A DNA stretch of 61,878 bases from Planctomycetota bacterium (GTDB lineage: Bacteria; Planctomycetota; UBA1135; GCA-002686595): positions 1 to 61,878 of the forward strand of contig CANKOY010000019.1 of the NCBI GenBank assembly GCA_947484275.1. The letters run 5' to 3'. The notes under the pieces are model-generated. The model did not search any database. It was not told the DNA's origin and worked only from the letters and a program-made list of their open reading frames with translations. This document shows, in pieces, positions 36,578-47,025 of this stretch (position 1 is the stretch's first letter; every line of letters begins with the position of its first letter). Position numbers and translations under genes: made by a program.

Positions 36578-36799
36578 TTATCGCTCGAAACCCGTGCAGT
36601 TCACCACCGGTTGCGGCGGATAGCGCGAAAAGCGAGGCTCAGCGCGGGATCGTTCACACATCACAAACACCGAGCCTCGATCGGACGCGATGGTTCGCGC
36701 GTGCGCGCACAGGCTGCACAGTCCGCCGTAGGGTGGGCGCGGGCCCTTCGAGGCCTGCCGCGGTCGCGCCGGGGGCTTTTCGTCACCCGCGGAGCTCAT
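36578..36799 (-). CDS. Small four-cysteine protein, 73 aa
   Basis: The ATG at 36799 overlaps the RlmD stop (ATGA). The product has a basic/proline-rich start and then GLCSLCAHARTIASDRGSVF, VMCERSRAEPRFSRYPPQPV and VNCTGFER. The CxxC plus two later cysteines and the invariant-looking 'RF..YPPQPV..C.G' tail mark it as a conserved small zinc-binding-type protein. No biochemical function is known to me. Tight coupling to rlmD and yqgE suggests a housekeeping role. Confidence 0.75.
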   Translation of the reverse strand: MSSAGDEKPPARPRQASKGPRPPYGGLCSLCAHARTIASDRGSVFVMCERSRAEPRFSRYPPQPVVNCTGFER

Positions 36800-38241
36800 G
36801 GGGCGCGCTCGAAACACATCACGCACTCCAGGTGCGGTGTGTGCGGGAAAAGATCCAGGGCTGCCACGCGCACAAGTTTCCAGCCCGCCGCTAGGAGGAT
36901 CGCTCCGTCGCGGGCACCCGACCGCAACTCGCAGGACACCATGACGATGCGCCGAGCACTGGCGCTCGCCAAGGCGGCGAGCACCTTGGGGTGGATTCCC
37001 GCCCGCGGCGGATCGACGACGATCACATCGGCGGGCAACGCCATCTGAGCTTCGCGCCAAGTCGCGAGGACGTCGCCGGCGGTGAAGCGCGTGTTTTGCA
37101 GGTTGTTTGCCAGTGCAGCGGCGCGCGCTGCGGTGATCGCTGCGTCGACGAGTTCAAAGCCCAGCACATTCGGAGTTCGATCGGTGGCGGGCGCACGCCG
37201 CGCCAGGGCCAAGGTGATCGCCCCGATGCCGCAGTAAAGATCGTGGACCACCTCGCCTGCGCGAACGTCCGCGAATTCGAGCACGAGCTCGAACAGTCGT
37301 TCCGCCTGGGGCGTGTTGACCTGGAAAAATGTGGTCGCCCCGATTTCAAACTCGTTGCCGGCGATGCGCTCTGTGATCGTGCCACGGCCGTGGTGGCGGA
37401 TCTCGCGCTCCCCCACCGCCACCAGGGCGCGGCCGGAGTTGACCAACTGCACTAGGGTCGTGATCTCCGGGTGCGCCGCGAGCAGGGCCCTCACCCAGAG
37501 GTTTGCGCGCTCGGGTGATTCGTCCGTGGACACCAGGCAGGCTAGAAGTTCGCCGCTGGACCAGCTCTTGCGCAGGACGAGGTGTCGCAGCCAACCTGAG
37601 TGTGCCCGCGAATCGTAGGCGTCGAGCCCTTGCTCGCGCGCCAGACGCCGCGCCGTGCGGACGATCTCACCCGCGCCCGCGAAGGCGATGTGGCACTCTT
37701 CGATCTCGAGGATTTTGGAATGGAAGCCGCGCGGGAATAGGCCCAGCGTCGTCCCCACGCCGTCCGCGCCAATGTCGGACGGCTCCGCGCGATCGAGCCA
37801 GCGTTTGGTCCCGAAGGTGAAGTCCATCTTGTTGCGGTAGTTCCAGGGCTCCGCGCAGGGAATGACCTCGCGAACTTCCGCTGTGAGTCCCGCCTCACGC
37901 AGGATCCCGCGCGCCGCCTCCAGCTTGGCGCGCAGTTGCGCCCCGTACTCCAGGTCCTGGAACGTGCAGCCGCCGCAGGTGCCGTGGTGGGCACAGCGCG
38001 CAGGCACCTGCTCGGGCCCTGGCTCGAGCACCTCGAGCGTGCGCACCTCGAGGTCCTCGCGCCGCCGCGAGATTACGCGCGCGCGGACCCGCGCGCCGAT
38101 CGGGCCGCCGCGCTCGTGCGCTGTGTACTCGCCGCAAGTACCGACGCTGTTGCCGCGCTCGTCGAGGCGCTCGAAGCGAAATTCGAACTCATCGCCCCAG
38201 CGCGGCTTGCGTTCCGGAGCAGCATTCGTGGCAGGGTCCAT
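36796..38241 (-). CDS. rlmD: 23S rRNA (uracil-5-)-methyltransferase RlmD-like, 481 aa
   Basis: After an N-terminal TRAM-like region with CGEYTAHERGGPIGARVRAR, the Fe-S cysteines appear as RCAHHGTCGGCTFQDL. The SAM-binding methyltransferase domain has VVHDLYCGIGAITLAL, DVIVVDPPRAGIHPKVL and the catalytic cysteine in VMVSCELRSGARD (normally SCNP). The family methylates U747 or U1939 of 23S rRNA; which one cannot be told. It follows the cytochrome oxidase genes on the same strand after 76 nt and is coupled to the small Cys protein. Confidence 0.92.
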   Translation of the reverse strand: MDPATNAAPERKPRWGDEFEFRFERLDERGNSVGTCGEYTAHERGGPIGARVRARVISRRREDLEVRTLEVLEPGPEQVPARCAHHGTCGGCTFQDLEYGAQLRAKLEAARGILREAGLTAEVREVIPCAEPWNYRNKMDFTFGTKRWLDRAEPSDIGADGVGTTLGLFPRGFHSKILEIEECHIAFAGAGEIVRTARRLAREQGLDAYDSRAHSGWLRHLVLRKSWSSGELLACLVSTDESPERANLWVRALLAAHPEITTLVQLVNSGRALVAVGEREIRHHGRGTITERIAGNEFEIGATTFFQVNTPQAERLFELVLEFADVRAGEVVHDLYCGIGAITLALARRAPATDRTPNVLGFELVDAAITAARAAALANNLQNTRFTAGDVLATWREAQMALPADVIVVDPPRAGIHPKVLAALASASARRIVMVSCELRSGARDGAILLAAGWKLVRVAALDLFPHTPHLECVMCFERAP

Positions 38242-38317
38242 GGGATACAGAGCTCGCTGTGGCGGGGACCGCTGCCGCTGGAGCAGCGCCCGCTCCCATC
38301 GACTACCAAGTCGCCGA

Positions 38318-38626
38318 TCAGTGCGGCTTGAAGAAGTAGACGTTCAGCATGTCGCGCGTCCAGTAGTCCTGGAGCGTGAACACCAAGAGCAGCGCCAACC
38401 AGAAGAAGCCAGCGAACGCGAACAGCTGGGTCAGCTTGCTGGAGTACTTCACGTGCATGAAGAACAGGATCACCAGGGCGCCCTTCAGGCCGGCAATCGA
38501 CAGGGCGATTGGCGTGTTGAGCAAACCGTAGTCGTGCTTCGCCGTCCAAACGGTCAGAAAGGTGAGCACGCACAGCGCCAGAAAGACGCCGTAGTAGATC
38601 TTCAGCGGTACGGAGTGGGCGGCCAT
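38318..38626 (-). CDS. Cytochrome c oxidase subunit IV-like membrane protein, 102 aa
   Basis: Three predicted membrane segments are seen: YYGVFLALCVLTFLTVWTA, TPIALSIAGLKGALVILFF and LFAFAGFFWLALLLVFTLQ. The sequence FFMHVKYSSKLT between the second and third helix is typical of the small subunit IV of bacterial aa3/caa3 oxidases. It stabilises the core subunits and has no cofactor. The ATG at 38626 lies 10 nt after the subunit III stop. It completes the oxidase operon. Confidence 0.9.
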   Translation of the reverse strand: MAAHSVPLKIYYGVFLALCVLTFLTVWTAKHDYGLLNTPIALSIAGLKGALVILFFMHVKYSSKLTQLFAFAGFFWLALLLVFTLQDYWTRDMLNVYFFKPH

Positions 38627-38636
38627 GGCGTACGGG

Positions 38637-39304
38637 CTAGGTGTGGGAACCCGAGTGGGCACCGATCAGGTACAGGAGCGGGAACAGGAAGATCCAGACG
38701 ATGTCGACGAAGTGCCAGTACAGGCCGAAATTCTCCACCAGCGGGTGGTGGCCTGGGGTGAAGTCGCCGCGGTGCGCTTTCTTGATCATCCAGCAGATGA
38801 TCACCATGCCCACGATCATGTGGAACGCGTGCACGCCCGTCATGGCGAAGTAGAGCGCGAAGTACAGCTGCTCAGGACCGCCAGGGTTGCCTTCGAAAAT
38901 GAAATTGTCGCCCGGGACAAGGTGATGATCCCACTTGTCCTTGTACTCGATCACCTTGACACCCAGGAAAATCGCACCGAAGAACATGGTGCCGAGCAGG
39001 CCCATGATGATCCCTCGTTTCGATCCCTTCTGCGCTGCGTACACGCTGAGCGCCATGGTCAGGGAGGAACAGATCAGGACGATCGTGTTGACGCCGCCCA
39101 GATCGACGTCCAGGTGCGAACTGGCGCGCATGAACGCCTCGGGGTAGGCCGAGCGATAGACCGCGTAGGCGCCAAAAAGGCCGCCGAAAAACAGGACTTC
39201 CGTGATCAGGAAGGCCCACATCCCGAGCGTGCCAGCCTCGTGCTGCTGCTCGATGTCATCGAAGTGGTGAACCAGCCCGGTCGTGCTGTGTGCGTGGTCG
39301 GACA

Positions 39305-39305
<1 letters not shown>
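38637..39305 (-). CDS. Cytochrome c oxidase subunit III, 222 aa
   Basis: The heme-copper oxidase subunit III fold is visible in LGMWAFLITEVLFFGGLFGA, AYPEAFMRASSHLDVDLGGV, NTIVLICSSLTMALSVYAAQ and TGVHAFHMIVGMVIICWMI, ending in FGLYWHFVDIVWIFLFPLLY, the usual C-terminal helix with W-H-F-V-D-x-V-W. It is shorter than mitochondrial subunit III but normal for bacterial caa3 enzymes. Its start codon shares one base with the subunit I stop. Confidence 0.95.
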
Positions 39306-40983
<1,678 letters not shown>

Positions 40984-40987
<4 letters not shown>

Positions 40988-41946
40988 TTGGCGGCGGCTC
41001 CTTGGGCGGACTTGTCGGCGCCAAGGGTCTTGAGGTAGGCGATCAGGGACAGGATGTCCTCTTCCTTCAACTGTCCCTGGTAGGTCGGCATCAAGCCGGC
41101 TTGGAATCCCTCGACGGTCTTGGCGGCGGGATTCAGGATCGATTCGCGCACGTACTCGGCGTCGAAATTGACGCTGGCGCCGCTGGCGAGGCGCACGTCC
41201 TTACCGAACTGGCCGGTGAGGTCCGGCCCGCGGGCGGTGGAGGTCGAGTTGTGGCAGGTGATGCAGCGCATGGCCGTGAACAGTCGCTCACCGGCCTGCA
41301 CAGGAGTCTCGTTGGCCACGGCCCCCGAGAGCCACATTTCGTAATCCTGCTGCGTCATCACCGTGACCTTGCCGACCATCTTCGAGTGCTCGGTGCCGCA
41401 GTATTCGGCGCAGTAGATGTCGTAGGTGCCGAGCTTGCTCGCTTCGAACCAAAGTTCGCTGTAGCGGCCGGCGACAACGTCCTGCTTGGTGCGGAAGGCG
41501 GGGATGTAGTAGCTGTGGATCACGTCCTCGGAGGTCATTGTCAAGCGGCACGGCTTTCCGATCGGCACGTGAAGATCGTTGATCTCGCGCTGCCCCGTGG
41601 GGTGCTGAACCTTCCACATCCACTGCTTGCCCGTGACCGTGAACTCCAGCGCATCGGCAGGCATGCGCGCTTGATCGAAGAACAGGATCGTGCCCCAGGC
41701 GAACATGACCATGGTCAGTCCCAGGGGAATCACGGTCCAGATCACCTCGAGCAGCGTCGAGCCCTCGATGTGAGCGGACTTGGCGTCCGGCCGCGACTTG
41801 CGGTACTTGCTCGCGAAAATCACGATCAAGACCGAGATCACCAACGCGAAGAACGCGCTGACCGCGATCAAGAAGAAGTACAGCAAGTCGACCGGCTGGG
41901 CGATCGTCGAGGCTTGCTCAGGATAAAGGGGCAGGTCTTTCCACAT
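40984..41946 (-). CDS. Cytochrome c oxidase subunit II with fused cytochrome c domain (caa3), 320 aa
   Basis: Two N-terminal membrane helices (about 20-45 and 65-90) are followed by the CuA cupredoxin domain: the ligands are the histidine in [11 protein letters not shown] and the cluster [12 protein letters not shown]. The C-terminal cytochrome c domain (about 225-315) has the heme motif CITCH and the axial methionine in [10 protein letters not shown]. The fusion defines a caa3-type oxidase that can take electrons directly. No signal lipobox is obvious. It lies in the operon between SCO and subunit I. Confidence 0.96.
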
Positions 41947-41977
41947 GGAGGCTGGTGTCCGCTTGGGAGCTTGCCGA

Positions 41978-42808
41978 TCAGGCGCTCTGTGCGGAGGGTC
42001 GAGAGACGGCGCGATCGCGACGGAACGAGCGCAGCATGAACAGGCCGAGTATTCCCAGGGTCAGCACGCCCGCGATGCGCAGTGCGCCGATGATCCACAA
42101 TCCGTATTGGCCCCGCGTGGGGTCGTAGTGCAGGCAGAGCAGCAGGATGTGATCCACGAAGCTGCCGATCTTGCCCTGGGCCGCATCGACCAGGGCCAAG
42201 CGCACGTCGAAGGCGCTGAACTCGACGCCGAAGAAGTAGTGCGAGACCTTGCCCTTGGGCGTGATCACGACCACGCCGCCGTCGTGGGCGAATTGCTCGG
42301 AATGCTCATCCCAGACGTAGCGGAAGCCGACCGCCTTGGTCAGGGCGTTGATCGAGGCTTGATCGCCGGTCAGGAAGTGCCAACCGTCGGCGTGACCCGC
42401 CGCACCGAGGGCCTCCAGGTAATTTTCGCGCTTGGCCGCGGCGATCTGGGGCGTGTCCGCGGGGTCGATCGACACTGCGACGAATTGGAAGTCCGCACCG
42501 AGCGACAGCCGGTCCATGGAGCGCAACATGCGCACGCTGCCGTTGAGCACTTCGCTGCACAGCCGCGGGCAGGAGTAGTAGACCAAGGCCAGGACCAGCG
42601 GGCGCTCCTTGGCGTAGTCCAAGAGCCGCACGCTCTTGCCCGTCTGGTCGACGAACATCAAGTCGGGCGGGATGTCCGCACCAAGCTTTTGGTCGTAGCC
42701 CACGTACACGCGCGGGTCGGCGGCCAGCGACAGGTTCTCCACGCGCTCCTGCGCGGCGGACAGGGCGCCGAGCAGCGCGATGAGTAGGAGTCGGAACAGG
42801 AATCGCAT
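41978..42808 (-). CDS. SCO1/SenC family copper chaperone, 276 aa
   Basis: A signal sequence (FLFRLLLIALLGALSAAQ) leads into the thioredoxin-like SCO domain with the copper motif YYSCPRLCSEV (Cys-x3-Cys) and the distal histidine in DEHSEQFAHDGGVVVITP. Unusually, a C-terminal membrane helix (GLWIIGALRIAGVLTLGILG) follows the domain. SCO proteins load copper into the CuA site of subunit II, encoded just downstream, so its place in the operon fits. The ATG at 42808 is chosen because the alternative upstream start would be TTG. Confidence 0.92.
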   Translation of the reverse strand: MRFLFRLLLIALLGALSAAQERVENLSLAADPRVYVGYDQKLGADIPPDLMFVDQTGKSVRLLDYAKERPLVLALVYYSCPRLCSEVLNGSVRMLRSMDRLSLGADFQFVAVSIDPADTPQIAAAKRENYLEALGAAGHADGWHFLTGDQASINALTKAVGFRYVWDEHSEQFAHDGGVVVITPKGKVSHYFFGVEFSAFDVRLALVDAAQGKIGSFVDHILLLCLHYDPTRGQYGLWIIGALRIAGVLTLGILGLFMLRSFRRDRAVSRPSAQSA

Positions 42809-42823
42809 CGAATCAGTCAGCAA

Positions 42824-43243
42824 CTACTTGGAGGTCGGACGGTGGGGCAGGCCCTGCTGCAGAACGAGTTCCATGGCGCGATCGATCGGCACTTGAACGA
42901 CGTCGGCGGGTTGATCGATCCAGGCATAGGCCGAGTCGCCGACGGTCTGGGCCTGCTGCGCATCGCGAAAGATCTTGTAGTCGCGGGCCTCGTTGACCTG
43001 CAGGCGCGGTCCAACGGGTGCGCCGCCGGAGCTCTGCATCGGGTGCGCGGGCGCGGAGCTGCGGGCGAAGTAGGCCTCCATGGCGTCGTGGGCTTTCAGC
43101 ATGCCCCACATCGTCAGCACCACGATGACCGCGAGCATCACGCCGAATTGGAGCAACGGCGCGACCTTGACGTCGGTCAATTCGTGACCGGCGCGCACGG
43201 ACTCCGGAGATCCGCCGGAGGAAGGTTGGTGTGAGTGACCCAT
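42824..43243 (-). CDS. Small membrane protein of the Act/caa3 cluster, 139 aa
   Basis: A His/Ser-rich N-terminus (GHSHQPSSGGSP) precedes one membrane helix (LLQFGVMLAVIVVLTMWGML) and a soluble C-terminus with LQVNEARDYKIFRDAQQAQT and PIDRAMELVLQQGLP. Proteins with this arrangement sit between actF and sco in other alternative complex III loci, but no function is known to me. It may be an assembly factor or an accessory subunit bridging the Act complex and the oxidase. It begins 28 nt after the actF stop. Confidence 0.75.
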   Translation of the reverse strand: MGHSHQPSSGGSPESVRAGHELTDVKVAPLLQFGVMLAVIVVLTMWGMLKAHDAMEAYFARSSAPAHPMQSSGGAPVGPRLQVNEARDYKIFRDAQQAQTVGDSAYAWIDQPADVVQVPIDRAMELVLQQGLPHRPTSK

Positions 43244-43271
43244 GTGCTTTGGCTGCTTGGCTCGGAAGGGC

Positions 43272-44480
43272 CTAGTGGTGAGTCGTCGTGGTGAGCGGAA
43301 CACCCTCGAGAGCTGCTTCGATTTGCTGGTCGAGCGGATTGACGATCACGCGACCCTTGACGTTCTGCAGGAACAGCGCGAGCCAGATGCTGAAGAGCGC
43401 CAGGGGCGCGGCGACATCCATCCAGTGCACTTTCCCGAGCGCTCCACCCTCGTGGTCGATCGAGGGGACGATGTACCAGCACAGGTCGACCCAGCGCAGC
43501 AGCACCAACCAGGCCGCGATGATCACCAGGCGGCCCGCGTTGCGCTTCAGGTTGCGCGAGAGCAGCACCAGGAACGGCAGGGCAAAGTGGAACACCACCA
43601 GGAACAGGCCCACGGCGAGCCAGGGTCCCTGTTTGCGATCCAGGAAGAACGGCTGCTCTTCGGCGATGTTGCCCGACCAGATGATCAGGAACTGACTGAA
43701 GTTCGTGTAGGCGTGCAACAACACGAAGGCAAACATCAGCTTGCCCAGGTCGTGGAAGTGCCCGGGCTGCATCACGTACTCGAACTGCGCGCGCTTCTTG
43801 AGCCAGTTGGAGAAAATGATCGCGAAGGCCCAGGCGGAAATGCCCTGGCCGACAACGAAAATCACGCCGTACATGGTCGAGTACCAATGCGGGTCGAGGG
43901 ACATCGTCCAGTCGAAGGCCGCGAAGGACATCGTCAGCACGTAGAAGACCAGTGCCGGTCCGGCGACCATGCTCATGCGCCGCAGGTAGGCCGGATTCCC
44001 AGTGGCGTCGAGCTTCTTGGAGAGGTTGCTCTGCACAAGGGCAAACAGAATCCAGATGGCGAAGTAGGCCGCGGCGCGCAGTTGGAATGCGTGCTCGTTC
44101 AGGTACGGCGCCTTGTGGGTCAGGAGCGGATCGCCCGCGACCACTTCGGCGTGGGACCATTCGTACAGCGTGTGCGTGCCGAAAATCGCCAGGGGCGCAA
44201 AGGCCAGCGCCATGAACGGCAGCGTGCGCATGGAGGCTTCGAGGAAGCGGCGCGCGCCGAAGCCCCAGCCACCGTGCGTCAGGTGGAAGATCTGCACCAC
44301 CGCGAACGACCCGAGCGGGAACGCCACGGTCAGCATGAACGCCAGGAGATAGCTGCGCCAGAACTGCTCCTGGCTCTGCAGCGCCCCGATAATCGTGGCA
44401 ATGCCTGCGATCACAGCCAGAAGGAGGACCTTCCGCTGGAGCCGGTTGACGTCGTCGCGCGGGATTTCGATGCCGGTCAT
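43272..44480 (-). CDS. actF: Alternative complex III subunit ActF (NrfD-like membrane protein), 402 aa
   Basis: About ten membrane helices are predicted, including LLLAVIAGIATIIGALQSQE, SYLLAFMLTVAFPLGSFAVV, YFAIWILFALVQSNLSKKLD and LMFAFVLLHAYTNFSQFLII. Motifs such as THGGWGFGARRFLEASMRTL and HLVIDE-free quinol-type loops fit the NrfD/PsrC fold of ActC and ActF. Act complexes oxidise menaquinol and reduce cytochrome c in place of bc1. The ATG at 44480 overlaps the actE stop. Confidence 0.9.
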   Translation of the reverse strand: MTGIEIPRDDVNRLQRKVLLLAVIAGIATIIGALQSQEQFWRSYLLAFMLTVAFPLGSFAVVQIFHLTHGGWGFGARRFLEASMRTLPFMALAFAPLAIFGTHTLYEWSHAEVVAGDPLLTHKAPYLNEHAFQLRAAAYFAIWILFALVQSNLSKKLDATGNPAYLRRMSMVAGPALVFYVLTMSFAAFDWTMSLDPHWYSTMYGVIFVVGQGISAWAFAIIFSNWLKKRAQFEYVMQPGHFHDLGKLMFAFVLLHAYTNFSQFLIIWSGNIAEEQPFFLDRKQGPWLAVGLFLVVFHFALPFLVLLSRNLKRNAGRLVIIAAWLVLLRWVDLCWYIVPSIDHEGGALGKVHWMDVAAPLALFSIWLALFLQNVKGRVIVNPLDQQIEAALEGVPLTTTTHH

Positions 44481-45055
44481 CACTTGGGCGGTTGGAGCAG
44501 GGTTTCTTTCTTGTCCGCGGGCACGTCGGCGAACTTCGCGTTCTGTGCCTTCTGCAAGACGCGGATGTAGGCGGTGATCGCCCAACGATCCTCGATCTCG
44601 ATGCGGTCGGAGTAGTCGTACATCACGCCGAAGCCGTTGGTCATCACGTCGAAGAAGTAGCCGGGGGGCGAATCCCTCAGCCGATCGATGTGGAACGACA
44701 GGGGCTGTTTCATCCCGCGCTGGACGATCATGCCGTTGCCGGCACCGCTGGCGTCGTGGCAGGGAGCGCAGAAAATCCCGTAGCGGCTACGGCCGCGCTC
44801 GAGCACGGCGGCATCCACCGGGAACGGAAAGACCTTGGAGAACTCGCCGTTCTCCTTGCCGGTGACGAGCAACGCGTCGTCCTGAAGGCGCCCGCGCGCG
44901 ACCGTGCCGGCCAAGACCGGCCGATTCGAGCGCCCGTCAGCGAAGAAGGAGGAGCCGCTCTGGGGCTTGTACTTCGGTTGATCGTGCATGTCCTGGCGAC
45001 AGGACGCGAGCACGCCGACCAGGGACAGACCGAGGATCAGAAAAATCGCGCGCAT
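44480..45055 (-). CDS. actE: Alternative complex III subunit ActE, monoheme cytochrome c lipoprotein, 191 aa
   Basis: The N-terminus is a lipoprotein signal (AIFLILGLSLVGVLASC). One heme motif CAPCH occurs around residue 104, with the likely axial methionine in GNGMIVQRGMKQPLSF. The sequence RYGIFCAPCHDASGAGNGMI is characteristic of ActE-type cytochromes. It passes electrons from the ActB/ActA module towards the oxidase on the outer side of the membrane. The ATG overlaps the ActD stop by one base. Confidence 0.92.
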   Translation of the reverse strand: MRAIFLILGLSLVGVLASCRQDMHDQPKYKPQSGSSFFADGRSNRPVLAGTVARGRLQDDALLVTGKENGEFSKVFPFPVDAAVLERGRSRYGIFCAPCHDASGAGNGMIVQRGMKQPLSFHIDRLRDSPPGYFFDVMTNGFGVMYDYSDRIEIEDRWAITAYIRVLQKAQNAKFADVPADKKETLLQPPK

Positions 45056-45603
45056 CAGTTTGCTACCTCGGCCACGCTCAGGGGCGCGGATGCCTGCAGG
45101 CGTTCCATGGTCGAGCGCGGATCGAACTTCGGGTCGGTGGCGTGCACGACCAGGAAGAAACGATCCTGCGACGCGCGCAGGAACTGCGGCACGTTGAACA
45201 CCGGGTGATAGGGCTGCGGCAGTCCGTTCAGGAACAGCATGCCGATCACGGCCGACAGCGCCGCGAACAGGATCGTGCACTCGAACACGATCACGATGAA
45301 CGCCGGCCAGGAGTTGTACGGACGGCCACCGATGTTGACCGGGTAGACCAGCACCGACACGACGTACTGCAAGAGGAAGCCGGAGCATGCGCCGGCCAAG
45401 CCGCCGCAGAACACCACCATCGAGAAGCGATTCTTCACGCCCAGGGCGTGGATCACGTCGTGGGACGGCACGGGGGTGTAAGCCTCCATGTCAGTGAAGC
45501 CGTCGCGCTTGGCCTGTTCGATGCCGGCGATCAGCGCAGCCTCGTCGCCAAACTCGGCCATCACGCCGTGCAGGCCTTCGTCGTTTTTGTGGTCAGCGCT
45601 CAT
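45055..45603 (-). CDS. actD: Alternative complex III subunit ActD (DUF3341), 182 aa
   Basis: The soluble N-terminus contains the family block GVMAEFGDEAALIAGIEQAK and AYTPVPSHDVIHALGVK, followed by two membrane helices (FSMVVFCGGLAGACSGFLLQ and SWPAFIVIVFECTILFAALS). The C-terminus has RFFLVVHATDPKFDP, the DUF3341 ending. It is a structural subunit of the Act complex without a cofactor. Junctions are tight: 3 nt from actC and a one-base overlap with actE. Confidence 0.95.
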   Translation of the reverse strand: MSADHKNDEGLHGVMAEFGDEAALIAGIEQAKRDGFTDMEAYTPVPSHDVIHALGVKNRFSMVVFCGGLAGACSGFLLQYVVSVLVYPVNIGGRPYNSWPAFIVIVFECTILFAALSAVIGMLFLNGLPQPYHPVFNVPQFLRASQDRFFLVVHATDPKFDPRSTMERLQASAPLSVAEVAN

Positions 45604-45606
45604 GGT

Positions 45607-47019
45607 TCAGTGCTTCGAAGCGTCCGTGGATTGATCAGCTGCGGCAGCCTTGGCGCCGGCCTGAGACTTCGGCAGTAGCGAGCGCATCTCGAAGATCGGG
45701 ATCATCGGGATGAAGCGGATGAAGAGCAGCATCATGAACAGGAAGAAGCTGATCGTTCCGATGAACAGCGACCAGTCCCAAATCGTCGGGTGGAAGTCAC
45801 CCCAGGACGAGGGCAGGTAGTCGCGTTCCAGGCAGGTGACGACGATCACGTAGCGCTCGAGCCACATACCGATGTTCACGATGATAGAGATCACGAACAA
45901 CAGCCACAGCGAGCGGCGCACCTTCTTGAACCACAGAAGCTGCGGCGTGAGCAGGTTGCAGAAGAGCAGCCCCTTGTAGGCGCCGGCCGCTGAACCGAAC
46001 AGTCGGTTGTGGACCATGAAGCCCTCGGCCGTCGAACCCGCGTACCAGCCGAAGAACAGCTCCATCGCGTAGCCGTACACCACGATCATGCCCGTCACGA
46101 GCATGATCTTGCCCATGTTGTCGATGTGGCGCATCGTGATCAGGTCCTGCAGGCGATACGCGGCGCGCACCGGCAGCATCAGCGTCAGGACCATGGCGAA
46201 GCCGGAGTACACCGCGCCCGCGACGAAGTACGGCGGCATGACCGTCGTGTGCCAACCGGGAATCACGCTGACAGCGAAGTCGAAGGACACGACCGTGTGG
46301 ACCGAGACCACCAGCGGCGTGGCGAGACCTGCGAGAAGCAAGTAGGCGACTTCGTAGCGCGCCCAGTGCTGCGTCGCGCCGCGCCAACCCATGGCCGCCA
46401 TGCCGAAGATCACACGGCCGATCTTGTTCTGGGCCTTGTCGCGCAGCGTGGCGAAGTCGGGGATCAGTCCGACGTACCAGAAAAGCGCGGAGACCGTTCC
46501 ATAGGTTGAAACCGCGAACACGTCCCACATCAGGGGACTGCGGAACTGCGGCCACATCGACATCGTGTTCGGCAGCGGGAACAGCCAGAAGGCGAGCCAC
46601 GGCCGACCGAGGTGCAACAGCGGGAACATGCCCGCGCACATGACGGCGAACAACGTCATCGCTTCCGAGAAGCGGTTGATCGACGTACGCCATTCCTGGT
46701 GCAGCAGGAGCAAGATCGCGGAGATCAGGGTTCCGGCGTGGCCGATACCGATCCACCACACGAAGTTGATGATGTCGAAGCCCCAGGCCACGGGCTCGTT
46801 GATGCCCCAGACGCCAACGCCGCGCGTCAGAAGCCAACCGACCGAAACGCCGAGCAGCATCACGCCCATGCCGCTCAGGGCGAGCAGCAAGAACCAGCCG
46901 CGCTGGATATCGCGCGAAAGCACGATCGAGCTGATCTTGTCGATGACCGAGCCGGCCGTGTGGCCGGGCCCGATCACAGGGTCGCGACGGATCACCGAGG
47001 GAGGAATGTTCGCCGACAT
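45607..47019 (-). CDS. actC: Alternative complex III subunit ActC (NrfD-like quinol-binding membrane protein), 470 aa
   Basis: The NrfD/PsrC fold is supported by about ten helices and by characteristic stretches: AWGFDIINFVWWIGIGHAGT, ISAILLLLHQEWRTSINRFS, WRGATQHWARYEVAYLLLAG and SFDFAVSVIPGWHTTVMPPY. It is a menaquinol-oxidising membrane subunit. The N-terminus is cytoplasmic and polar. It begins 6 nt after actB. Length and order match ActC. Confidence 0.95.
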   Translation of the reverse strand: MSANIPPSVIRRDPVIGPGHTAGSVIDKISSIVLSRDIQRGWFLLLALSGMGVMLLGVSVGWLLTRGVGVWGINEPVAWGFDIINFVWWIGIGHAGTLISAILLLLHQEWRTSINRFSEAMTLFAVMCAGMFPLLHLGRPWLAFWLFPLPNTMSMWPQFRSPLMWDVFAVSTYGTVSALFWYVGLIPDFATLRDKAQNKIGRVIFGMAAMGWRGATQHWARYEVAYLLLAGLATPLVVSVHTVVSFDFAVSVIPGWHTTVMPPYFVAGAVYSGFAMVLTLMLPVRAAYRLQDLITMRHIDNMGKIMLVTGMIVVYGYAMELFFGWYAGSTAEGFMVHNRLFGSAAGAYKGLLFCNLLTPQLLWFKKVRRSLWLLFVISIIVNIGMWLERYVIVVTCLERDYLPSSWGDFHPTIWDWSLFIGTISFFLFMMLLFIRFIPMIPIFEMRSLLPKSQAGAKAAAADQSTDASKH

Positions 47020-47025
47020 GGACGC

